64,000 nt of DNA from Streptomyces albus subsp. albus (lineage in GTDB: Bacteria; Actinomycetota; Actinomycetes; Streptomycetales; Streptomycetaceae), in assembly GCF_000725885.1 (NCBI RefSeq), contig NZ_JODR01000017.1, positions 62,001 to 126,000 on the forward strand, in the 5' to 3' direction. How positions within the stretch are numbered: the stretch's first letter is position 1; each line of letters opens with the position of its first letter. A model generated the notes under the pieces. The model had not been told where the DNA came from. It did not search any database and worked only from the letters and a program-made list of their open reading frames with translations. A program made the translations under genes and the position numbers. Positions 24,984-33,046 of the stretch are shown in pieces.

Positions 24984-25495
24984 CGTCCCTTGAAGGCACC
25001 CGGGCGGCGGGACGCCCGCCGGGGTATCGGCCAGCGCCCCTCAGTGAGGTCGACGCCGAGCTGACGCAGGAAGCCGACGTTGTCGTACTGGACCCATTCC
25101 TCGGCCAACCGGCCGTTCTCGTGGTAGCGGAAGAGGTTGATCAGTTCGAGTCGCATCGGCTGCCCGTTCGGCGGGATCGTGCCGATCGGGGACGCCTCGA
25201 AGGGCGCGGTGAAACGCCCCGACATACAGGTACGCGCACCGATGTACTCACCCTCGCTGACAATGGTGCGCCGCTCGCACGCGAATCCCTCGAACGCGGC
25301 ACGCATGGCCGCGAAGAAGGAACGGAGCTGCACGTACGTCATGTCGCCGTCGGGGCCGTGGAAAACGAAGTCGTCCGCGAAGTAGGCGTCCAGCTTCTCG
25401 TCGTCGGCCACGGCGATCGCCTCACGGCCTATCCGCACCAGGGCGCGCGCCCGCTCGTCGTAACGGGTGTCATCAGGGGAAATGAACTCACTCAC
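24908..25495 (-). CDS. SnoaL-like/NTF2-fold polyketide-cyclase-type protein
   Basis: 195 aa from GTG at 25495, AAAGGA upstream. The NTF2/SnoaL-like fold covers residues about 10-150: DDEKLDAYFADDFVFHGPDG, QLRSFFAAMRAAFEGFACER, and the last strand pair LINLFRYHENGRLAEEWVQY. Such proteins are cyclases, isomerases or small-molecule binding proteins. The final about 40 residues are basic, are read from the antisense of the ABC fragment, and probably reflect loss of the original stop codon. The divergent LysR gene is a likely regulator. Confidence 0.78.
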   Translation of the reverse strand: MSEFISPDDTRYDERARALVRIGREAIAVADDEKLDAYFADDFVFHGPDGDMTYVQLRSFFAAMRAAFEGFACERRTIVSEGEYIGARTCMSGRFTAPFEASPIGTIPPNGQPMRLELINLFRYHENGRLAEEWVQYDNVGFLRQLGVDLTEGRWPIPRRASRRPGAFKGRQGAVTSPRRTVRLTPRSAGVAAPG

Positions 25496-25636
25496 GGGAA
25501 ATCCTTTCGGGGGTAGTGGCATTGCCGCCGCTTTCGACACTAGCCCCCGCAAACTCCTTTTTGGCCCTGCGCAGCATGCAATTATCGACCATTTCCCATA
25601 ACGAGCGTGCATGGCTCGGACGGCTACGATGACGCC

Positions 25637-26560
25637 GTGCCCGAACTCAGCATCAGCGCTCTGCGCGTCGTGCGCGCGGTGGCCGCGCACGGCTCCCTGA
25701 GCCGCGCGGCGCGCACCCTCGGCTACTCCCAGCCCGCCATCTCCCGCCAGGTCTCGGCCGCCGAGAAGGCCGCGGGGCAGCCCCTCTTCGTACGCGGGGC
25801 GCGCGGCGTCACCATGACGCGCGCGGGGGAACTCGTCGCCCGGTTCGCCACCGAGACCCTCGCCGGCCTTGACCGACTGGACGAACGGCTCGACGAGCTG
25901 GCCCACGGACCCGAGGTGCGGGTCCGGGTGGGAGCCTTCCCCTCCGCGAACGCCGCTCTGCTCCCCTTCGCGCTGGCCAGGGCGCTGGAGCAGCAGCCCA
26001 GGCTGACATTCGCACTCACCGAGGCGTCCTCGCCGCAGCTCGTGCACCAGGTCATCAGCAAGCGGCTGGACGTCTCGGTCGTGGCCTCCGGGCCCGGCCT
26101 GCCGCAGCCGGCCCTGGAGGGGCTGCGGACCGCCCCGCTGCCGGGCGGCGAGCTGACGGTGGGCGTGCCACGCGGGCACCCTCTCGCCGCGGTGGAAGGC
26201 ACCGTCCCGGTGCGTGAACTCGTCCACGAGTCATGGATCGTGGGCAAGGGCGCACGTGACGAACCGCAGTTCGGCGCCTGGCCCACGCTGACCGATCCGC
26301 TCATCGCCTTCCGTACACGGACCTGGCACAGCCGCTTCGGACTCGTTGCCGCCGGTCTTGGAATCTGCGTCGTTCCGGACCTCCTCGCTCCGGTCGTCCC
26401 TGAGAACATTGCCCTGGTACGCGTGGACGACCCGAACTGGCTCGGCCGGAGCATTCTCGCGGTCACCAGGAATGACGGGGTGGAAACGCACGAAATCGTT
26501 GTCCGGGCCCTGCGGGAACCATTGACAATCAGAAGGGGCGCTGACGGAGGCGGAGGGTGA
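25637..26560 (+). CDS. LysR-family transcriptional regulator
   Basis: 307 aa from GTG at 25637; ATG at 25607 is also in frame. The N-terminal HTH is VRAVAAHGSLSRAARTLGYS with QPAISRQVSAAEKAAGQPLF. The C-terminal effector domain begins RVRVGAFPSANAALLPFALA and includes LVAAGLGICVVPDLLAPVVP. It is divergent from the SnoaL-like gene with 141 bp between them, the usual LysR arrangement; its likely role is control of that gene and of itself. Confidence 0.9.
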   Translation: MPELSISALRVVRAVAAHGSLSRAARTLGYSQPAISRQVSAAEKAAGQPLFVRGARGVTMTRAGELVARFATETLAGLDRLDERLDELAHGPEVRVRVGAFPSANAALLPFALARALEQQPRLTFALTEASSPQLVHQVISKRLDVSVVASGPGLPQPALEGLRTAPLPGGELTVGVPRGHPLAAVEGTVPVRELVHESWIVGKGARDEPQFGAWPTLTDPLIAFRTRTWHSRFGLVAAGLGICVVPDLLAPVVPENIALVRVDDPNWLGRSILAVTRNDGVETHEIVVRALREPLTIRRGADGGGG

Positions 26561-27046
26561 GGAATGCCCACGGCGAGTTCCGCGCGGCGCTTCTCGTTTC
26601 GGCCCCGTTACGGCGGTTTCGACGCGGAAACGGCCGGCGCTGCGTCGAGCCCGTCGGACGCGCCGCGCCGGAGAGTTGGCGGCCGGACACCTCGCGACGT
26701 TCGCCGGCGCGGTGGTCACCGGGTCGCCGGCGGCCCCGCCCGATCAACAAGTTCAAGGCCGGGCACGCATCGCCACCCTGGACGACAAGGCCACGGGCAA
26801 CTACCTCGCCGGTCTCCACCTGCGTGCCGCGATGATCTGGATCAACGGCCTTGCACAGACCACTCATCGATCACGACCCGATACGTGCTCCGGTGCTGTG
26901 ACCACTCACGTTCACGGGGTTCGGTGACACATTCGCCCGCTTCCGCGACGCCGGCGGCGCTGCCCTGCGTTCGTGGCACGCCGACGGCCACAGCCGCTCC
27001 CTGTAGGCTCTGCTGCGATCACGAGTGAGGACTCGGAGGACGGACG
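26561..27046. other. Gene remnant region, unidentified
   Basis: 486 bp without an intact gene. A plus-strand segment (about 26676-26870) reads GHLATFAGAVVTGSPAAPPD and RIATLDDKATGNYLAGLHLR with AAMIWINGLAQT, which looks like decayed coding sequence, but I cannot name the family. The last 30 bp hold the ribosome site of the next gene. Confidence 0.35.
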
Positions 27047-28130
27047 TTGACGGAGGCGGGGCGTCGCCACATCAACCCGATCGAAGCCGTGGAGCACCTG
27101 TTCGCACTGTCGGCTGCCGCGATGGCGCTTGGCGGTCATCGGCGGCGAAGCTCCGGCGTCCTACGAGGAAGACTGGACCACCGCTCCCTCCCTGGCCGAG
27201 GTTTCGGACTACGGGAGGTTCCCGTTGACGTTCGCCGGTCTCGACGGGCGGCGCTACCCGGTAGCCGTTGAGCGGTTTGGTATCGAAGCCCCGGACGAGA
27301 CATCTGCCGGCCCCCTGCACGCCTCGTGGGGTCGGCCCGACGCGGGCGCTGAGCAGGCGTACGCGTTCCTCGTCGAAGCATTGGAGTCCGGGCCTGACGG
27401 CCTGGACCGGCGAGGCCGGGCGCTGGCCGGATATCTGGCAGGCTGCCTGGCAGCAGACGGTACGGACCTGCTGCGGGTCACGGTAGCTGCCCGGCCCGGT
27501 GCCCCCGCGCTGGACGATGAGCTTCATCTGCTGGTGCGCTCTGGCAAGACGACAACGCGTCTGGCACTGGCCCCCCTGCCGGCCACCTCCGCCAACGAGG
27601 AGACCGAATACCGGATCGCCTGCGTCACGACACTGCTCGGCGAGTTCCTCCGGATCAACAACGTCGACGCGGTGACCTTCGATGTGACCTTCGGAACCCA
27701 TGACATCGACTTGAACGTCGCCGACCCAGACGCTGCCTTCCGTGCGGGCTGGGCCGGAGACGGCCACTGGCTGATCGCGGAGGACTCCGACGACGAAACC
27801 GACGATGTCCTCTGGGCACTGGACGCCGCCTCCTTGAGAGCCGCGCTGACACAGTCCGAACAGAACATGATCGAGGCGTCCCGGGCTCAGTCCCTGATCT
27901 GGGAGTTCGACTTCACCACGCCCGAGGCCCCCGGCGATGAGCTCGTCTCCTGGCTCGCCCGCGAGCTCCTCACAACAATCGTCACCAAGACCACTGGAAG
28001 CTCTCAAACCCCACCGCTCCTCGCCTACGCCAAGAACTTTCCCCTCGAATCGGTCCTGGCCGGTGAGGGAGATTCCTGTCTCCTGCTGGTCGGGGCACAA
28101 CGCACCGCACTCGTCCACGTCAGCGGCTAG
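27047..28130 (+). CDS. Hypothetical protein with a probable 5' frameshift
   Basis: TTG at 27047 has a near-perfect GGAGGA six bases upstream and reads LTEAGRRHINPIEAVEHLFA then LSAAAMAL. The frame then turns to arginine-rich nonsense, while a second frame opens at 27129 (LAVIGGEAPASYEEDWTTAP) and continues for 333 codons to 28130. Removing one T from CTTGG near 27129 joins them. The main part is acidic and soluble, with ATSANEETEYRIACVTTLLG and DAVTFDVTFGTHDIDLNVAD. No domain is recognised. The IS remnant begins one base after the stop. Confidence 0.6.
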
Positions 28131-28684
28131 GCAGCGTCTTGTCGATCATGTCTCGAACAAGATGAGCGTGCCGGCCAGGGTGCCGGCGGCGAGGTAGCGG
28201 TCGGGCGGCTTGCCGTAACGGGTGGCGATGCCCCGCCATCGCTTGAGGCGGTTGCAGCAGCGTTCGACGACGTTGCGGCGCCGGTGGACGGCTCCGTCGA
28301 AACCGCAGGGCCGTTCTCGGCGCCGGCACGCGAGCTGGTCGACGCGCTCGGGAATGGTCGCCTTGATGCCACGTTGACGCAGATAGGCCCGGAAGATCCG
28401 GGCCGAGTAGCCCTTGTCGGCCACCCCTGCGCGGGCCGGACGCGGGGCGTCCCGGCTCGTGGCCGGGTGACGCGGATGGCGTCGACGACCGTCTCGGCCT
28501 GGGTGCAGTCGTTGCGGGTGCCGGCCGTGACCGTGAAGACAGCGGTCGGCCTCGCCCGTCGCAGGCCAGGTGGATCTTGCTGGCCGGCCCGCCGCGGGAG
28601 CGTCCGGGCCCGCGTTCGTCGAGCCCCCTTCGGCGGCCGTGTGCTGGTGGGCTCCGACGATGGTGGAGTCCGGCGCGACGAGAC
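28131..28684 (-). mobile_element. Remnant of an IS5-type transposase, several frameshifts
   Basis: Reading right to left through different frames gives DSTIVGAHQHTAA, SKIHLACDGRGRPLS, VTAGTRNDCTQAETVVDAIR, ADKGYSARIFRAYLRQRGIK, ATIPERVDQLACRRRERPCG and VVERCCNRLKRWRGIATRYG, ending LILFET and a stop at 28146. These are the DDE transposase blocks of the IS5 group: D in DSTI, D in ADKGY, and E in VVERC. The N-terminal third is missing and at least two frameshifts interrupt it, so it is inactive. The outer end near 28131-28155 (GCGTCTTGTCGATCATG) probably holds the terminal repeat. Confidence 0.8.
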
Positions 28685-28720
28685 GGGAGGGCTCCTGCCG
28701 TCGGCCGCCGGAGCCCTCCC
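28685..28720 (-). terminator. Terminator after the HTH regulator
   Basis: An 11-bp inverted repeat GGGAGGGCTCC/GGAGCCCTCCC with a 14-base loop, just downstream of the minus-strand HTH gene and at the border of the IS remnant. Confidence 0.7.
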
Positions 28721-28734
28721 GGCCGGGGTGCTGC

Positions 28735-29286
28735 TCAGGGCGTCGGGTCGTCCGCCGACGCCGCCTTGTCGGGGACGAGGGCGAGGCTGATGATGTGGCG
28801 GATGCGGCCGTCGCCGGGGGTGTGGGCGGTGCGCCGGGCGACCAGTGCCTCCAGTTCCTCGACCAGTTCGGCGAACTCCCCGGGGGTCGCCCACACCGCC
28901 CCTTGCCGGTAGAGGACCCCTTCGCGCGGGGGGTCGGCGTCGTCGCGGGAGAGGTAGCGCTCGAAGCCGTCCATCAGCGCGCCGGTGAAGACGGTGACGG
29001 CCTGCCGGTGGTCCTCCTTGGTCATGGCCGCGCGGGCTTCCTCGTCGACCAGGGCCTCGTCCTGCCGTACCCGGTAGCTGCGCTCCACCGTCCCGCGCAC
29101 GGGTCTTTCCTGGACGACCTCGATGATGCCGGCCTTGGTGAGGGTGGCGACGTGCCGGTACATGGTCGCCGGAGCGACGTCCGGAAGGCGCTCCCGTAGC
29201 TGAGCGGTGGTCAGTTCGCCCGCACCGACCAGGGTCTGGAGGATGCGCATCCGGACCGGATGGAGGAGGAGATTCGCGGCTGCCAT
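28735..29286 (-). CDS. ArsR-like winged-helix transcriptional regulator
   Basis: 183 aa. The N-terminal winged helix is NLLLHPVRMRILQTLVGAGE with LTTAQLRERLPDVAPATMYR and HVATLTKAGIIEVV, of the HTH_20/ArsR type without metal-binding Cys. A C-terminal effector domain of about 100 residues is helical (ALVDEEARAAMTKEDHRQAV). It diverges from an alpha/beta hydrolase; a palindrome between them is the probable operator, suggesting autoregulation and control of the hydrolase and CPBP genes. Confidence 0.88.
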   Translation of the reverse strand: MAAANLLLHPVRMRILQTLVGAGELTTAQLRERLPDVAPATMYRHVATLTKAGIIEVVQERPVRGTVERSYRVRQDEALVDEEARAAMTKEDHRQAVTVFTGALMDGFERYLSRDDADPPREGVLYRQGAVWATPGEFAELVEELEALVARRTAHTPGDGRIRHIISLALVPDKAASADDPTP

Positions 29287-29311
29287 GACCCTATGGTCTC
29301 ACATCTGATAA

Positions 29312-29331
29312 CGTTCTCGAAGTTGAGAACG
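29312..29331. promoter_or_regulatory. Palindromic operator between the HTH regulator and hydrolase genes
   Basis: CGTTCTC and GAGAACG form a perfect 7-bp inverted repeat around 6 bases, 25 bp upstream of the regulator start, in a locally AT-rich stretch that also looks like promoter (CTGATAACG). Confidence 0.65.
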
Positions 29332-29385
29332 AAACGTGTCCGGCACCACGTCTGCCACGACGCGTGGGATCAGAGAGGCGGAGCC

Positions 29386-30333
29386 TTGCGCGACATCGAC
29401 ATGACGGTCACCGCGGACGACGGGACCCCGCTCGCCGGCAGTCTGACGCTGCCCGCAGGCCCCGGACCGCACCCGGCCGTCCTGCTGCTGCACGGCTCCG
29501 GCCCGCTCGACCGCGACGGCAACACCGCCAAGCTCCGGATGAATCTGGCGGCGCCGGTGGCCGAGGCCCTCGCGGCACGGGGGATCGCCACCCTCCGCCA
29601 CGACCGGCGCGGGAGCGGTGCCACCCCCGGCGACTGGCGGACCGCAGGTTTCACCGACAACCGCCGGGACGCCGCGGCGGCCGTGCGCGCCCTGGCGGAC
29701 AGGGCCGACATCCGCGCGGACGCGATCGGCGTGATCGGCCACAGCGAGGGCGCCCTGCACGCCATGGCCCTGGGCTCCCGCACGGACGTCCGCGCGGTGG
29801 TGCTGCTGGCCGGCTTCGCCGGCCCGGGCGAGGAAGCCTTCCGCAAGCAGGGCCGCTCCATCGTGTCGAGCATGCCCGCCCCCGTCCGGCTGCTGCGCCG
29901 GCCGCTGGCGGGGCTGGGCAGCCACGTCCTCGCCCGGGTGAAGAGGACCCGTACGGATGTGGCACGCGTGGCCGGCAACAAGGTCAACGCCCGCTGGATG
30001 CGGGAGATGCTCGCCCACGACACCCGGGACGACCTCGCCGTCCTCGACGCCCCGGTCCTCGCCGTCACCGGCGACAAGGACCTCCAGGTCGACCCGGACG
30101 ACCTGAAGGAGATCGCCCGGCTGGTCCCCGGCGGCGCTGAGACCCACCGTGCCGCCGGCCTCACCCACGTCCTGCGGCGCGACTCCGCCCGCCCTTCCCT
30201 GAGCCGCTACCGCCGCCTGCTGCGCCAACCGGTCGACCCCGAACTGCTCGGCCTGGTCACCGACTGGCTCGCCCGCCACCTGGACGCGGAGGCGCGCCGG
30301 ACATCCGCCGGAAGCCGGCCCGCCGCCCGCTGA
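29386..30333 (+). CDS. Alpha/beta hydrolase (serine hydrolase)
   Basis: 315 aa from TTG at 29386; ATG at 29401 is an alternative. Oxyanion strand LLLHGSGPLDRDGN, the nucleophile elbow GHSEG (about residue 122), an Asp after VLAVTGDKD and the catalytic His in GLTHVLRRDSA. It resembles the prolyl-oligopeptidase/dienelactone-hydrolase-type alpha/beta hydrolases that begin with a small beta domain (DMTVTADDGTPLAGSLTLPA). It is cytosolic, an esterase or peptidase of unknown substrate. It leads a two-gene unit with the CPBP protease. Confidence 0.88.
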   Translation: MRDIDMTVTADDGTPLAGSLTLPAGPGPHPAVLLLHGSGPLDRDGNTAKLRMNLAAPVAEALAARGIATLRHDRRGSGATPGDWRTAGFTDNRRDAAAAVRALADRADIRADAIGVIGHSEGALHAMALGSRTDVRAVVLLAGFAGPGEEAFRKQGRSIVSSMPAPVRLLRRPLAGLGSHVLARVKRTRTDVARVAGNKVNARWMREMLAHDTRDDLAVLDAPVLAVTGDKDLQVDPDDLKEIARLVPGGAETHRAAGLTHVLRRDSARPSLSRYRRLLRQPVDPELLGLVTDWLARHLDAEARRTSAGSRPAAR

Positions 30334-30420
30334 CCTCCCTCTCGCGGGGGTGTGCCCGCCGGCCCCGCCCCGCCCGCTCACGACAGCTCACGCCCCCACC
30401 TCACGGAGAGCCTCCGCAAC

Positions 30421-31299
30421 ATGACGACCTCACACGACTCCGCGTCCCGCCCGCAGGGCTACCGGGGCGATCTGACCCTCTTCTTCTCCCTCGCCTTCGG
30501 TGTGAGCTGGGTGGCCTGGGCGACGGCCTGGGCACTCGGCGGGCCCGCGAACTCGCCCGCCGCCTCGGGCGTCCACCTCATCGGCGCCTTCGGCCCGCTG
30601 CTGGCCGCGCTCGTGCTCCGCATCCGCCGCGGCCGGCGCGGGGAGCCCGCCCCCGCCCAGGTGGTGCGCTTCGGGCGCGGCACGCTGCTGTGGGCGCCGC
30701 TGCTGCTGGTGCTCGCCTCGGCGACGGTCTGGGCGGGCGTTCTGCTCGCGCAGGCGGCAGGCGGTCCGGCGCTCAGCCTGGACGGCATCAAGGACACGGT
30801 GGGCGACGCCGGCGGCATCGTCGCGTTCGTCGCCATGATGCTGGTCGGCGGCCCGCTCGGGGAGGAGCCGGGCTGGCGCGGCACCGTCCACCCGCGGATG
30901 CGCGCCACGATGGGCCGCTTCCAGGCCGTGCTGGTGCTCGGCGTCGTCTGGTCCGTCTGGCACCTGCCGCTCTTCTTCCTGGAGGGCACCGTGCAGTACG
31001 AGCTGGGCCTGGCGACCGCGGGCGGCGTCCTCTTCGCCGTCAGCGTCGTGCCGATGGCGATGCTGATCGGGTACGCCTACGAGCGGGGCGGGATCGTCGC
31101 GGCGATCGCGGTCCATTTCGCCGGCAACACCACGATGGTGCTCCTCGGCGTCAAGGCCGCCGAGACGCTCGCCCTGCTGCTGGGCCTCCAGGCGCTCGTC
31201 GCCGTCCTGCTGCTGACCTTCGCCCCGCCGCGGGCGCTGCCCCGTACGCCGCGGGCCGGCGCCGTGGGCGCCGCGCCGGAACCGGCGGTACGCGTCTGA
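30421..31299 (+). CDS. CPBP family intramembrane glutamic endopeptidase
   Basis: 292 aa with about eight membrane helices. The CPBP/Abi motif 1 is GEEPGWRGTVHPRM (EExxxR), motif 2 is WSVWHLPLFF, and motif 3 is VHFAGNTTM (HxxxN). The family includes Rce1-like proteases and bacteriocin-immunity proteins. It follows the hydrolase by about 90 bp and may share its promoter. Confidence 0.9.
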   Translation: MTTSHDSASRPQGYRGDLTLFFSLAFGVSWVAWATAWALGGPANSPAASGVHLIGAFGPLLAALVLRIRRGRRGEPAPAQVVRFGRGTLLWAPLLLVLASATVWAGVLLAQAAGGPALSLDGIKDTVGDAGGIVAFVAMMLVGGPLGEEPGWRGTVHPRMRATMGRFQAVLVLGVVWSVWHLPLFFLEGTVQYELGLATAGGVLFAVSVVPMAMLIGYAYERGGIVAAIAVHFAGNTTMVLLGVKAAETLALLLGLQALVAVLLLTFAPPRALPRTPRAGAVGAAPEPAVRV

Positions 31300-31315
31300 G
31301 GTCCGCACCCTCCGC

Positions 31316-31359
31316 GAGCGCGGTGCGGCGATGCCACCCGGCGTCGCCGCACCGCGCTC
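31316..31359. terminator. Bidirectional terminator between CPBP and TetR genes
   Basis: A perfect 16-bp inverted repeat GAGCGCGGTGCGGCGA/TCGCCGCACCGCGCTC around a 12-base loop, placed between convergent genes. Confidence 0.8.
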
Positions 31360-31423
31360 GTCGGCGTGCGGAAACCGCGGGCACGGTCGCAGTCGGCGCA
31401 CCGGCCACCGGCCCGGGCCGACC

Positions 31424-31459
31424 GGGCAGGCCGGGCCGGGCGGGCAGGCCGGGCCGGGC
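31424..31459. repeat. Perfect 18-bp tandem duplication
   Basis: GGGCAGGCCGGGCCGGGC occurs twice in direct succession just downstream of the TetR gene stop codon. It may be a recent slippage product. Confidence 0.8.
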
Positions 31460-31461
31460 GG

Positions 31462-32058
31462 CTAGCCGGCCGTCGCGGGCGCGGCGCTGTCCAGGAGGAT
31501 CTGTGCCGCCGCCCGTGCGTGCCGTCCGTAGTCCGGGTCGCCCAGGACCATGGCGCGGCTGGCGGCACCGTCCGCGAGGGTGACGAGCTGTTCGGCGAGT
31601 GCGGCGGGCTCGCGGCAGCCCAGCTCCGTCACCAGTGCGGTCACCAGCCGCACCATCAGCAGTTTCTGTTCGCGGGCGTAGGTGTGGACGGCGCTGTCCG
31701 GGTCGGGGAACTCCGCGGCGGCGTCGATGAAGGGGCAGCCGCGGACCGGGGCCGCGTCCGCGGCGGGCAGGGCGAACAGCGCCAGGATGCGTTCTCTCGC
31801 CGGGATGTCCTCGCGCGTCAGCACGCTCTCCAGGGTGAGGCCGGTCGAGGCGAGGTCCTGCAGGTGGGCGATGACCAGGTCGCTCTTGGTCCGGAAGTGC
31901 GCGTAGAGGGTGCGCTTGGACACCGGTGCCTGCTCGGCGACCTGTTCCATGCCGGTCGCGTTGATCCCTTGCGTCGCGAAGAGGTGGGCGGCGGCGGCCA
32001 GGATGCGTTCGCGGCCTCCGCGTCCCTGTCGTCGGGGCGCCGTCGTCACCGTACTCAT
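31462..32058 (-). CDS. TetR-family transcriptional regulator
   Basis: 198 aa. HTH domain: GGRERILAAAAHLFATQGIN, then EQVAEQAPVSKRTLYAHFRT (recognition helix SKRTLYAHF). The C-terminal ligand domain contains RGCPFIDAAAEFPDPDSAVH. It diverges from a nitroreductase with two matching palindromes in the gap, so it probably represses both genes until an electrophilic or aromatic ligand binds. Confidence 0.93.
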   Translation of the reverse strand: MSTVTTAPRRQGRGGRERILAAAAHLFATQGINATGMEQVAEQAPVSKRTLYAHFRTKSDLVIAHLQDLASTGLTLESVLTREDIPARERILALFALPAADAAPVRGCPFIDAAAEFPDPDSAVHTYAREQKLLMVRLVTALVTELGCREPAALAEQLVTLADGAASRAMVLGDPDYGRHARAAAQILLDSAAPATAG

Positions 32059-32064
32059 ACCGCT

Positions 32065-32086
32065 AAGTATACGGGCTCGTTTACTT
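32065..32086. promoter_or_regulatory. TetR operator copy 1
   Basis: AAGTATACG and CGTTTACTT form a 9-bp inverted repeat (8/9) with a 4-base spacer, next to the regulator start. Confidence 0.8.
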
Positions 32087-32117
32087 CCAGAGAGGCAGTC
32101 GGCTACAGTGGCATCGC

Positions 32118-32139
32118 AAGTAAACGCATCCGTTTACCT
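32118..32139. promoter_or_regulatory. TetR operator copy 2
   Basis: AAGTAAACG and CGTTTACCT (8/9) with a 4-base spacer, the same pattern as copy 1, 53 bp apart and 29 bp before the nitroreductase start. Confidence 0.82.
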
Positions 32140-32167
32140 AAGCCACCCCCTACCCGAGGAGAGTTCC

Positions 32168-32857
32168 ATGAGCGAGCCGATGATCACCGAGCTGAGCGAC
32201 TACGCGGAGAAGCTGATCCGCGGTCGCCACGCGACCCGCGCCTTCCGCCCCGAGCCCGTACCCGAGGACACGCTGCGCGCGATCTTCTCGCTCGCCGGCG
32301 CGGCGCCGTCCAACTCCAACGCGCAGCCGTGGCGGATCGAGGTGGCAAGCGGCGCGAAGCGCGACCGGCTGGCGCGCGCCCTGCAGGCGGCCCACGCCGA
32401 GCGGCACCTCTCGGTCGACTTCCCGTACTCCGAGGACATGTACACCACCCTCCACCAGGACCGGCGGGCGGCGTTCGGCGCCGAGCTGTACGGAGCGCTG
32501 GGCATCGGCTTCGAGGACCACGCGGCCCGCGCGGCCTACGACGCGGAGAGCCTGGGCTTCTACGGGGCGCCGCACGCCGCGTTCCTGTTCGTCACCGGTG
32601 ACGGCGGTCCGCGGCTGGCCGCCGATGTCGGCGCCTACATGCAGACGCTGCTGCTGGCCATGACCGCGTACGGCGTGGCCAGCTGCCCGCAGGGCCTGCT
32701 GAGCTTCTACGCCGACACCGTCCGGGACGAACTGGGCGTCGACGAGGGGAAGTTGCTCGTCGGAATTTCCTTCGGTTACGCCGACGAGAGCGCGCCGGTG
32801 AACCGGATCACGACCGAGCGTGCCGCACTGGAGGAGACCACCAGTTTCCACGGCTGA
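32168..32857 (+). CDS. Nitroreductase family FMN-dependent oxidoreductase
   Basis: 229 aa. The FMN-binding pattern is RHATRAFRPEPVP at the start, AGAAPSNSNAQPWRIEVASG and the C-terminal GISFGYADESAPVNRITTER. DVGAYMQTLLLAMTAYGVAS is the dimer-core helix. It uses NAD(P)H to reduce nitro, quinone or enone groups; the substrate is unknown. GAGGAGAG precedes the ATG. Control by the divergent TetR protein is likely. Confidence 0.93.
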   Translation: MSEPMITELSDYAEKLIRGRHATRAFRPEPVPEDTLRAIFSLAGAAPSNSNAQPWRIEVASGAKRDRLARALQAAHAERHLSVDFPYSEDMYTTLHQDRRAAFGAELYGALGIGFEDHAARAAYDAESLGFYGAPHAAFLFVTGDGGPRLAADVGAYMQTLLLAMTAYGVASCPQGLLSFYADTVRDELGVDEGKLLVGISFGYADESAPVNRITTERAALEETTSFHG

Positions 32858-32961
32858 CCGGCACCGCGGCCCGTCCGGCCCCTCCGGCCTCCCGGCGGGG
32901 CCCGGTGTGGCCCAGATCAACCGGAACCATCCGTTCCGCGGCATGGCACACCCATGCTACT

Positions 32962-32977
32962 AATGGTCTACACCACT
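32962..32977. promoter_or_regulatory. dre site 1 upstream of nagE2
   Basis: AATGGTCTACACCACT deviates from the dre consensus at two positions. It lies 70 bp before the nagE2 start. Confidence 0.82.
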
Positions 32978-32978
32978 A

Positions 32979-32994
32979 AGTGGACTAGACCACC
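32979..32994. promoter_or_regulatory. dre site 2 upstream of nagE2
   Basis: AGTGGACTAGACCACC, two mismatches to the dre consensus and with the intact CTAGACCA half. It is directly adjacent to site 1, making a tandem operator. Confidence 0.8.
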
Positions 32995-33046
32995 ATCGGG
33001 TCCCTCACCCCACGGGACCCGCTTTCACCTGGAACGGAAACACGCC

